Counted from the first letter of the stretch, positions 1 through 5,160 are shown. The stretch: DNA of 5,184 nt from Bacteroidota bacterium (GCA_027371665.1 DAHXMP010000282.1:1-5184); one strand, 5' to 3'. Notes: a model not told the origin generated them from the sequence alone. Translations and numbers: made by a program.

Positions 1-1
1 A

Positions 2-799
2 AAAAAAATATTTTTATTTTCAGTTTTATCAGTTTTGATATTCTCCATGTTTTCTTGTACAAAAGAAAATTTATCGACATCTACCAGTACTGGTGGATTA
101 CCTCAATTTGCTGACCCGACAGGGGGCGAGGCTCATAATGCAGCATGTGAGTATTATATTGATAATTATTATAATTATTTAAACAAAATATTAATTTCAA
201 ATGATACTACTTATTTGACATTAGGTGGATCAAATAATATCATTGAATCTATTGAGCAATATCTATTAAATCAAGGTGTTCAACAAAATATTATTAATAG
301 TTCTTTATCTGAATTAGATAGTTTCTTATTAGGAACAAATTTACAAAGAAATGTTTGGGGAAGTTATTTTATAATAGATTCTAGAATTATGAAATATGAA
401 TTTCTAGAAAATTATAAAAATTATGCTTTGAGCAAAAATATTCTAGATTCAAATACATTAAATTTAATTTGGCCAGCTATGACAGCTGCTACAGATGAGG
501 AATCACCTGATTCTGTTAAGACCTTAGTTAATAATATCTTAATTCCCCAAGGAAGTTCACAAGAAGTATATTCACAAATCAACCATTTTAAAGATGTTTT
601 TAATTCATCCTATAATTATTGGTTGGATACAAACCGCTCTGAGCAAGCTTTTATTAAAATGCAAATATTAAAAAAGAAAAGTTCATATGTTATTCTTGCA
701 GATGCAGCAGGAACTATTATTGGTGGTGCATGGTTTGGTTGGGTAGGAGCAGCAGTTTGTGGTGCATATGCTTCAATATATTTAAATGAGACTAGTTAA
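2..799 (+). CDS. Unrecognised lipoprotein, 5' end cut by the window edge
   Basis: The frame is open from base 2 to a TAA stop at 797-799. A TTG at 35 could be taken as the start, but the codons before it read KKIFLFSVLSVLIFSMFSC, a lipoprotein signal peptide with the lipid-accepting Cys at 56-58 (lipobox S-M-F-S-C). The real start is therefore probably a few codons left of base 1. After the Cys come TKEN and a Ser/Thr/Gly-rich spacer, as usual for outer-membrane lipoproteins of this group. The remaining ~230 residues are polar, rich in Asn, Tyr, Leu and Ser, probably mostly helical, and match no family I recognise. The last ~30 residues change character: a glycine- and alanine-rich hydrophobic segment (ADAAGTIIGGAWFGWVGAA and onward) ending in YLNETS. 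Similar Gly-rich tails occur on other uncharacterised Bacteroidota proteins, and some bacteriocin-like peptides look alike, but no function follows from this. G+C is about 27% in the part sampled. Confidence 0.85.
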   Translation, partial: KKIFLFSVLSVLIFSMFSCTKENLSTSTSTGGLPQFADPTGGEAHNAACEYYIDNYYNYLNKILISNDTTYLTLGGSNNIIESIEQYLLNQGVQQNIINSSLSELDSFLLGTNLQRNVWGSYFIIDSRIMKYEFLENYKNYALSKNILDSNTLNLIWPAMTAATDEESPDSVKTLVNNILIPQGSSQEVYSQINHFKDVFNSSYNYWLDTNRSEQAFIKMQILKKKSSYVILADAAGTIIGGAWFGWVGAAVCGAYASIYLNETS

Positions 800-932
800 T
801 AGAAACATCTGGAAAATATAGAAAAATTGTCATACTTGCGAAAGCAGGTATCCATAAAACCACTGTGGTACTGGATTCCCGCTTTCGTGGAATGACACTT
901 CTGAAAATATGTCATTTTTTCAGATGTTTCTA
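800..932. repeat. Nested palindromic, MITE-like element
   Basis: The ends are a perfect 12-bp inverted repeat: TAGAAACATCTG at 800-811 and its complement at 921-932, extendable inwards by a G-T pair and four A-T pairs. Inside sits a second imperfect inverted repeat, 828-854 against 872-897, with arms of the type TGTCAT..CGAAAGC..ATCCA and exact GCGAAAGC/GCTTTCG-type cores. This inner sequence resembles the widespread intergenic repeat whose consensus reads roughly TGTCATTCCCGCGAAAGC (from memory, not searched). There is no coding capacity and no obvious target-site duplication. The element begins on the base right after the upstream stop codon. Confidence 0.75.
889..920 (+). terminator. Possible intrinsic terminator inside the palindromic element
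   Basis: AATGACA (891-897) pairs perfectly with TGTCATT (910-916) across a 12-base loop, and four T residues follow (917-920). Two G-T pairs could lengthen the stem at its base. This could end plus-strand transcription of the lipoprotein gene. The stem is AT-rich and short, and a competing hairpin (CTGAAAA 901-907 with TTTTCAG 917-923) overlaps it, so the call is weak. Confidence 0.3.
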
Positions 933-966
933 ATAATTAATATTTTAACTATAATTGCTTATAAAT

Positions 967-1149
967 ATGAAAAATAAAAAATTATTATTTAATTTATTCA
1001 TAATAATTTTGACTATAATCTTTGTTATTATGATGGAATTATTTCATTATATATATATTATAATGATTTATCTAATAATTATATTTTCATTAATATTAAT
1101 TTTTAAAACTGGAGAAATTCGTAATATTTTTAAAAAGATTTTAAAATAA
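967..1149 (+). CDS. Possible small two-helix membrane protein (60 aa)
   Basis: The ATG at 967 begins MKNKKLLFNLF and the frame runs to TAA at 1147-1149. A TTG twelve bases upstream is in frame but less likely as the start. The product has a basic N-terminus, one hydrophobic stretch (about residues 5-24), a short turn containing the acidic MELFH, a second hydrophobic stretch (about 29-46), and a basic tail rich in Lys and Ile. That is the shape of a small inner-membrane peptide with both ends in the cytoplasm. Against it, no clear ribosome binding site lies upstream. The codons are almost all A/T, so a random AT-rich stretch could produce such a hydrophobic frame by chance. No family is recognised and no function is proposed. 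Confidence 0.35.
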   Translation: MKNKKLLFNLFIIILTIIFVIMMELFHYIYIIMIYLIIIFSLILIFKTGEIRNIFKKILK

Positions 1150-1215
1150 GAATTTGATCTTGTTTAAAATGAAAATATATATTAATAAATATTGGTTTTC
1201 TATATGATGTTCTCA

Positions 1216-1257
1216 AAGTATGAATATCGAATCTGATGTAAATTTAAACTCATACTT
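1216..1257. repeat. 8-bp inverted repeat at the edge of the gene relics
   Basis: AAGTATGA (1216-1223) and TCATACTT (1250-1257) are exact inverted complements separated by 26 bases. The right arm ends where similarity to the sorting-domain relic begins. The same TCATACTT octamer also occurs at 830-837 in the palindromic element. This may be chance in such AT-rich DNA. Confidence 0.4.
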
Positions 1258-1318
1258 CTATATTTTTGTGGTCAGGCGTGGTGCTTCTGTGCAGTATTTG
1301 AAGGTGATTAAAGAATAA
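1256..1318 (+). pseudogene. Relic of the C-terminal end of a T9SS sorting domain
   Basis: The plus frame ending at TAA 1316-1318 reads FYIFVVRRGASVQYLKVIKE. It aligns without gaps to the C-terminus of the propeller protein encoded at 2131-3456 (FYIVAVRCGSDVKFLKVVKG): 11 of 19 residues from F to the last shared K are identical, and about 39 of 57 bases match. This is the last strand pair of a type A T9SS sorting domain, which directs a cargo protein through the outer membrane. Nothing upstream codes for the rest of the domain. The frame closes at TGA 1205, and although an ATG at 1220 would allow a 32-residue peptide, its first part has no domain similarity. I read it as the surviving 3' tip of a lost or copied cargo gene. 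Confidence 0.75.
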
Positions 1319-1327
1319 TTGAAATTT

Positions 1328-1441
1328 CTAAAACTGCTCGAGCACACGGACATCGTTCTCGTATAAGAGCCTGATGTCGTCTATGCCTGTGCGGAGCATG
1401 GTTACGCGTTCTATGCCGAAGCCGAAGCTGTATTTCTCAGG
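1328..1441 (-). pseudogene. pheS: Relic of pheS: C-terminus of phenylalanyl-tRNA synthetase alpha subunit
   Basis: The reverse strand from 1441 to a TAG stop at 1330-1328 encodes 37 residues: PEKYSFGFGIERVTML, then an RT pair, then GIDDIRLLYENDVRVLEQF. PheS proteins end in the same way: class II synthetase motif 3 (G-x-G-x-E-R), then ML-x-x-G-DIR, then ND-x-R-x-L-x-QF. Compared with the usual KYSGFAFGMGIER, three residues (GFA) are missing next to motif 3, consistent with a 9-bp in-frame deletion. Just upstream the frame meets a stop (TTA at 1442-1444 on the plus strand), and the other ~300 residues of PheS are absent. It therefore cannot make an enzyme, and the working pheS must lie elsewhere. 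G+C is about 52%, far above the neighbouring genes. Identification is firm because the C-terminal signature is distinctive. Confidence 0.88.
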
Positions 1442-1498
1442 TTAAGGAAGAGATTTATTAGTTTGCCGCCCTGAACAAAGACAAGGCAAGAAAACGTT

Positions 1499-1543
1499 CA
1501 GAATCGCGGATTTGACAGATTAAAGGATTACGTGGATTTAGAA
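1499..1543. repeat. Degenerate 9-bp tandem repeat (GGATTNNNN)
   Basis: Four units start at 1508, 1517, 1525 and 1534: GGATTTGAC, AGATTAAA, GGATTACGT and GGATTTAGA, spaced 9, 8 and 9 bases. From memory, intergenic sequences of the type AATCGCGGATT..GGATTAAAGGATTAC..GGATT recur in many Bacteroidota genomes. No coding function is seen. Confidence 0.6.
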
Positions 1544-1604
1544 TGTCAGTCTGAGCGTAGTCGAAGACTGCTATTATCACATTTCGACTCCGCTCAATGT
1601 GACA
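1544..1604. repeat. Composite palindromic repeat with TGTCA/TGACA ends
   Basis: The ends are TGTCA (1544-1548) and TGACA (1600-1604). Two local hairpins lie within: CAGTCT/AGACTG (1547-1552 with 1565-1570) and TCACATT/AATGTGA (1577-1583 with 1596-1602). The two halves are also complementary to each other: GAGCGTAGTCGA (1553-1564) against TCGACTCCGCTC (1584-1595), with 11 of 12 positions pairing. The DNA can therefore fold either as two small hairpins or as one long one. It resembles a common intergenic palindrome family built on GAGCGNAGTCGAAG (recalled, not searched). Confidence 0.75.
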
Positions 1605-1880
1605 CGTGTAAAACTTTTCTTTTCCCTGCTTCTTCTATCTTAACCACTAATCCTAATGCTTCGATGCCTTACTGAATCAGGCTTTCCACATATTTATTAT
1701 ATCTATTTAAAACGGACTTTTATGTCCTTATCTTAATTTTCTATTGTAATTATTTACAATATAACTCAAACAAATCTATATTCCAAATTTATTTTTTCAG
1801 AGAGAGAGAGACAAGTCCATTATTATCAACAGGATATAAAAATAATATTTTTCTTAAAAGATTAACAAAATAAAAATATA
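1605..1880. other. Gene-free stretch with simple sequence features only
   Basis: No credible gene is present. A perfect 8-bp stem with a four-base TTAT loop (TATTGTAA/TTACAATA) lies at 1742-1761. An (AG)6 microsatellite lies at 1799-1810. The rest is plain AT-rich DNA without a long repeat or promoter that I can support. Confidence 0.6.
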
Positions 1881-1903
1881 TCACATTTAGCGAAGCGAAA
1901 TGT
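1881..1903. repeat. Second, inverted copy of the small palindrome at 1579-1602
   Basis: Read on the reverse strand, this gives ACATTTCG-CTTCGCT-AAATGTGA. It matches the right half of the composite repeat (1579-1602) at 21 of 24 positions, with one gap and two changes. It folds by itself: ACATTT (1883-1888) with AAATGT (1898-1903), then an A-G mismatch, then GC/GC closing a GAA loop. Confidence 0.65.
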
Positions 1904-1920
1904 CAGAAATTCAAAATTGA

Positions 1921-2002
1921 AAACAACCCGTTGTGCCCCCCTTTTTTCAAAGGGGGAATTAAAGGGGGTTTTTGGGCAAAATCTCACAACGTTTGGTTGT
2001 TT
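1921..2002. repeat. Palindromic C/G-run element with terminal inverted repeats
   Basis: The left end AAACAACC-CGTTGTG (1921-1935) is the inverted complement of the right end CACAACG-TTT-GGTTGTTT (1985-2002), identical except for a 3-base insertion on the right. Inside, CCCCCTTT (1937-1944) pairs with AAAGGGGG (1949-1956) across four bases. A second AAAGGGGG at 1961-1968 offers an alternative partner, and TGCCC (1934-1938) pairs with GGGCA (1974-1978). It looks like a small non-coding palindromic or MITE-like element. Similar CCCCCTTT..AAAGGGGG intergenic repeats are known from many genomes. Confidence 0.75.
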
Positions 2003-2037
2003 AAAAAGTCAACGTTATTTATGACAGGTTACAGGTC

Positions 2038-2065
2038 AATTCGTAATTCGTCATTTGTAATTGAT
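2038..2065. repeat. 7-bp tandem repeat (AATTCGT)
   Basis: Two exact units, AATTCGT at 2038-2044 and 2045-2051, are followed by two decayed ones, CATTTGT (2052-2058) and AATTGAT (2059-2065). It is a short intergenic simple repeat with no coding signal. Confidence 0.6.
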
Positions 2066-2111
2066 TTCAAGAGGAAACAAAGAGGTGTGTTATACACATC
2101 ATTTACAAACC

Positions 2112-2127
2112 TGCGATTTAAATCGCA
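2112..2127. terminator. Perfect 16-bp palindrome just after the propeller gene; possible terminator hairpin
   Basis: TGCGATTTAAATCGCA is fully self-complementary and ends three bases beyond the stop of the minus-strand gene. As RNA it could fold into a 6-bp stem with a UUAA loop. No strong U-run follows on the minus strand (the next bases read GGTTTGTAAAT), so it may mark a transcript end, protect a 3' end, or be another intergenic repeat. Confidence 0.35.
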
Positions 2128-2130
2128 AGT

Positions 2131-3456
2131 TCAATCCCCCTTCACCACTTTCAGAAACTTCACATCGCTGCCACACCTGACCGCAACTATATAAAAGCCA
2201 GGGCTTAGCCCCGAACCCGGATTTATTGAACTTTGATGTTTCCCTGCATCAATAGAACCAAGCTCTTTTGTATATATTTTATTCCCGAGAATGTCGTATA
2301 AATCTATTGATACAGCAGAAACTGTGCTGTTTGTGAATTCTATGTTGAATGATGATGAGAATGGATTGGGATACATTAAAAAATCATTTTTTGTTGAAAA
2401 ATAATTAACAATACCTGTTATTTCTGATGATGTATATATATAACCGTTAAAATCTGCGATTATTGCTCTGTCAGGTCTGATATAACATACATTCATCGTT
2501 GCCGGTTTTTCATTCCAAATTTCAATACTTGAATCATAAATCCAGCTTTTTCCTCCATCATGTGTCCAAAATATTGAACCAAATTGACCTACAACTATTC
2601 CATTATCTTTATCATAAAAATCGAGTTTCTGCAAACCAAAAGAACGATATATTATTGTATCTAATACATTTATCCATGAATATCCTCCATTCGTTGTTTT
2701 ATAAACAAGTTCATATTTTTGATTTCCTTTTCCTGTGCTTGAACCACCAACTTCATACCCAACCAAAGAATCAACAAATTGTAACTGCATTGGTAAATCA
2801 TAATTCGGATGAGGATATTCAGTCAATGTCATTCCATCATCTTGTGAACGATAATATTTAACTTCATATTCGGTACTACTTATTAAATGTCTTGTTACAA
2901 TACATATTGTGTGTGGTCCAGGCATTGCAGCACAAAAAATCAGATTGCCTTCCGGTGAAGGAATCGTATCCCATGTTTTAAAACCGTCATGAGTTATAAT
3001 AAAATAATAATTTGATGCCATTATTCCGTTGTTTTCATCATACATATCCACATCCCTAAAACCAAACATAGTATAAGGAATATCAACCTTATATTGTTCC
3101 CATGTTTTTCCTCCGTCTGTTGTTTTAAGAAATGAACTTGAATCAAGTGAAACGATACATAAATCCCTCGTAGGATAAACAAGGTCCTGAGCATATTTTG
3201 GCCAGCCGCGGTTAACTAAATCTACGGTATCCCTGTATATCAATTTCCAGGTTTCACCTGCATCTGTAGATTTTAAAATTGCATTAAATGGGCTTCTTAA
3301 ACTGGCTAATGCCATGCAATAGCTTGAATCCGGACTATCTATCGCTAAAAAATCAAGACTGTCATTTTGAAAAACCTCTGTCCACTTTGTTCCAAATGCG
3401 ATACATATATTATTCATGAAAACAATAATCACAAATATTATAATGAGGTTTTTCAT
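2131..3456 (-). CDS. Secreted beta-propeller protein with Asp-box (BNR/Ycf48-like) repeats and T9SS sorting domain
   Basis: 441 residues counted from the ATG at 3456, chosen because GGAG lies six bases upstream and a signal peptide starts there (MKNLIIIFVIIVFMNNICIA). A frame extension back to a TTG at 3516 would run through a hairpin and is not credible. Residues ~25-345 hold six Asp-box motifs: STDAGETW (63), TTDGGKTW (112), THDGFKTW (155), SQDDGMTL (204, degenerate), TTNGGYSW (254) and THDGGKSW (298). They are spaced 43-50 residues apart, as in six- to seven-bladed propellers of the sortilin/BNR/Ycf48 type. Residues ~358-441 are a type A T9SS sorting domain: MYPNPF, then IDLYDILGNKIY, then GFYIVAVRCG..LKVVKGD. 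The domain targets the protein across the outer membrane. No catalytic residues are visible, so a binding or adhesive role is more likely than an enzymatic one. It follows the cysteine-rich gene by 67 bp and may share its transcript. Confidence 0.9.
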   Translation of the reverse strand: MKNLIIIFVIIVFMNNICIAFGTKWTEVFQNDSLDFLAIDSPDSSYCMALASLRSPFNAILKSTDAGETWKLIYRDTVDLVNRGWPKYAQDLVYPTRDLCIVSLDSSSFLKTTDGGKTWEQYKVDIPYTMFGFRDVDMYDENNGIMASNYYFIITHDGFKTWDTIPSPEGNLIFCAAMPGPHTICIVTRHLISSTEYEVKYYRSQDDGMTLTEYPHPNYDLPMQLQFVDSLVGYEVGGSSTGKGNQKYELVYKTTNGGYSWINVLDTIIYRSFGLQKLDFYDKDNGIVVGQFGSIFWTHDGGKSWIYDSSIEIWNEKPATMNVCYIRPDRAIIADFNGYIYTSSEITGIVNYFSTKNDFLMYPNPFSSSFNIEFTNSTVSAVSIDLYDILGNKIYTKELGSIDAGKHQSSINPGSGLSPGFYIVAVRCGSDVKFLKVVKGD

Positions 3457-3466
3457 AATGAACTCC
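3457..3466 (-). promoter_or_regulatory. Ribosome binding site of the propeller gene
   Basis: On the minus strand TTTGGAG is followed by TTCATT and the ATG. GGAG occupies 3466-3463, six bases before the start at 3456. This decides the start codon in favour of the internal ATG, which is also where the signal peptide begins. Confidence 0.65.
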
Positions 3467-3518
3467 AAATATTTTATAATATTTTGCAGGGTAAGGTAAT
3501 TCTCCTTTCCCTGCAAGA
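3467..3518 (-). other. Two adjacent hairpins in the gap between the two secreted-protein genes
   Basis: TTGCAGGG (3484-3491) pairs with CCCTGCAA (3509-3516). After one T-T mismatch the stem continues as AAGG/CCTT (3493-3496 with 3504-3507), closing a seven-base loop. Directly beside it, AAATATT (3467-3473) pairs with AATATTT (3478-3484). On the minus strand the GC-rich hairpin is followed by A-rich rather than T-rich sequence, so it is not a classical intrinsic terminator. It could be an RNA processing or stability element that sets different levels of the two proteins. It also contains AGGAG, which would be buried in the stem. Confidence 0.5.
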
Positions 3519-3523
3519 ATTAA

Positions 3524-5149
3524 TCATTTAACAAAAAACTTTCCATTACCCATGAAATTTCCATTGCAAAAGATTTTATATACATAATAACCATGCTCAA
3601 GTGAGTGAGCATCAATCTTAAAATTAACATCTTTTGTTTTTGATAATTGCTCATAAGAGATTAATTTAGTTCCATAAACATCAGTAATCTCGACTTTTAA
3701 AACTTCTCCACAGCCTGTTTTCATTGAAAAATCAAGAATTCCTTCGTTATAATTTCCGGAATAATTGATGTTAGGTGATAACATGTCATTTTGATTATTA
3801 TTTGATTTAAAAGCTTCACCCATAGGTTGGATTTCACCGGATATATAAATCCAGCTACAAATAGTATAGCATTTCCAGAAAGATAGTGCTGCTCCAAGTG
3901 TATCACAATTCCCGTTAAAAATATTTGTTGAACCAATAGGTGTGACAGTACACTTGTTTTGAGCATCTCTGCAGACTCTTAATTGCTGTGAACAGCAGCC
4001 TGAATCACATGGCCACATTGTATATTGTTGACCCCCTGGTCCAGTATCAGGTAAAAATTTCCAGCAGGAAACAATCGTGATTCTCCAAACATCTGAACAG
4101 CCTATAGCAACAGGACTTGGTTCAAATCCCATTGGATCCATGCTTATTAATCCTTCTACTGCTTTTTGGAATATTTCTTCGTATGTATAATTGCATTTTG
4201 AATGGTCATAAGTTATCGCTAAAATTTGTAAATCCTGATATTCTTCTGAACATGCAATTCGATATGTATATAATACATGAATTACACAACCATCAATTTC
4301 ATTATCTAATGGAACATCCTGCCATCTTGCTTCATTCCAAGGTTCATCACACGTATCTGGTGTACATGGGTTAGGTATAGTATCACTACCTGTTGTATCA
4401 CAGGATACCTCCTTTTCAATAATACATCCTGTGTAAATGTCCTGGTCAGCAGTTTCAAGTAAATCAACATAAATGGTTCCCGATTGTCCTCCGTTTACAC
4501 AATATCTTAAATTTGAAATTGGGTCATCCGATATTGACATAGGTGGTGTATCATTCCCATTCATGTCTTCGAAGATATAATACTTAAAACAAGTAATTGA
4601 ATCGGGTATATTAAGATCCATTATCACTTCACAACCTTTGTTTGGACAAGTCGGACTTTTATGAACATCAATACTTAACCAATCATTTCTGTTTTCAGGA
4701 CAATCACAACAACTTGATAAATCTACTGAACCTGTAAATTGAGTTTGCCCCTCGATATAAGGTTGCATTGGAGTTCCGCATGCTGGATTATCAATCAATA
4801 CTCTATAATTAACAACTGTCTCTCCATTAAGTGGACAAAGAGTATAAGAGATAGTACCACCCGTTGGGCATGTGGCACTATGTTGTTGCTCATATGTTCT
4901 TGTCGATGAGTTATATTCCATAAATCTTATTAGTGGATATGGGGGATTACCGTCATAACATTGTGGATTCCTCACACTAATTTCAACACAACATCCGGTT
5001 GTGATTTCAGTTGAAACTGAGATATAATAACAACAATCTACAGAAAAAGCATTTCTCGTATTTGATAAAAATATCATTCCCAAAGTAAAAATACTAAAAA
5101 TAAAGAATATCATTCTTTTTTTTGAGTATCTTTTTAATTTTGATTTCAT
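3524..5149 (-). CDS. Cysteine-rich secreted protein with duplicated N-terminal domain and T9SS-like C-terminus
   Basis: 541 residues, starting at an ATG with AAGGTGA four bases upstream. The basic N-terminus (MKSKLKRYSKKR) and hydrophobic core to about residue 30 form a signal peptide, probably cut near AFS-VDCC (36). The mature part has 34 cysteines, including CC pairs at 39-40, 53-54, 147-148 and 385-386, so a disulfide-rich fold outside the cytoplasm is expected. Residues ~39-146 and ~147-250 look like two diverged copies of one domain (CC, then Y/WxSIxV, then GCxVE/I, then a Gly-rich turn before a Cys). Residues ~270-432 form a distinct unclassified domain with HVLYTYRIAC, DVWRITIVSCW, PCDSGCC and RVCRDAQNKC. 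Residues ~470-541 (VEITDVYGTKL, then LEHGYYVYKI, then GKFFVK) resemble a T9SS sorting domain but lack a YPNP motif. I recognise no named family and see no enzyme motif. A surface or extracellular structural or binding role, perhaps with the downstream propeller protein, is inference. Confidence 0.88.
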   Translation of the reverse strand: MKSKLKRYSKKRMIFFIFSIFTLGMIFLSNTRNAFSVDCCYYISVSTEITTGCCVEISVRNPQCYDGNPPYPLIRFMEYNSSTRTYEQQHSATCPTGGTISYTLCPLNGETVVNYRVLIDNPACGTPMQPYIEGQTQFTGSVDLSSCCDCPENRNDWLSIDVHKSPTCPNKGCEVIMDLNIPDSITCFKYYIFEDMNGNDTPPMSISDDPISNLRYCVNGGQSGTIYVDLLETADQDIYTGCIIEKEVSCDTTGSDTIPNPCTPDTCDEPWNEARWQDVPLDNEIDGCVIHVLYTYRIACSEEYQDLQILAITYDHSKCNYTYEEIFQKAVEGLISMDPMGFEPSPVAIGCSDVWRITIVSCWKFLPDTGPGGQQYTMWPCDSGCCSQQLRVCRDAQNKCTVTPIGSTNIFNGNCDTLGAALSFWKCYTICSWIYISGEIQPMGEAFKSNNNQNDMLSPNINYSGNYNEGILDFSMKTGCGEVLKVEITDVYGTKLISYEQLSKTKDVNFKIDAHSLEHGYYVYKIFCNGNFMGNGKFFVK

Positions 5150-5160
5150 AGTATCACCTT
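5150..5160 (-). promoter_or_regulatory. Ribosome binding site of the cysteine-rich gene
   Basis: AAGGTGA (5160-5154 on the minus strand) lies four bases before the ATG at 5149. It supports this start over the in-frame Met at residue 13. The promoter is not identifiable in the 24 remaining bases of the window. Confidence 0.7.

Noticed and set aside
1499..1604. CRISPR array or tandem-repeat array with spacers
   Set aside because: The repeats are only 5-9 bp, degenerate and without spacer-like segments. The neighbouring palindrome is a different sequence. No cas gene is present.
1712..1728. GGAC/GTCC hairpin after 1700 as a terminator
   Set aside because: The stem is only four base pairs and no gene ends nearby, so there is nothing for it to terminate.
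1931..2194. Plus-strand frame starting MCPPFFKGGIKGG
   Set aside because: Its first part is a translation of the C/G-run palindromic element, and its last part lies antisense to the propeller gene. Frames reading PPFxKGGxxGG are a known artefact of this kind of intergenic repeat.
2499..2861. 120-codon plus-strand frame
   Set aside because: It lies wholly antisense to the propeller gene, whose frame carries the Asp-box motifs. It has His/Leu/Gln-rich shadow composition and no ribosome binding site.
3457..3516. N-terminal extension of the propeller protein from TTG 3516
   Set aside because: It would put 20 polar residues before an obvious signal peptide and translate through the GC hairpin. 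The ATG at 3456 has a well-placed GGAG.
3721..3966. 81-codon minus-strand frame
   Set aside because: An alternative frame of the cysteine-rich gene. The main frame has a signal peptide, conserved-looking cysteine pattern and a sorting-type end.
4117..4374. 85-codon plus-strand frame
   Set aside because: Antisense shadow of the cysteine-rich gene with no independent support.
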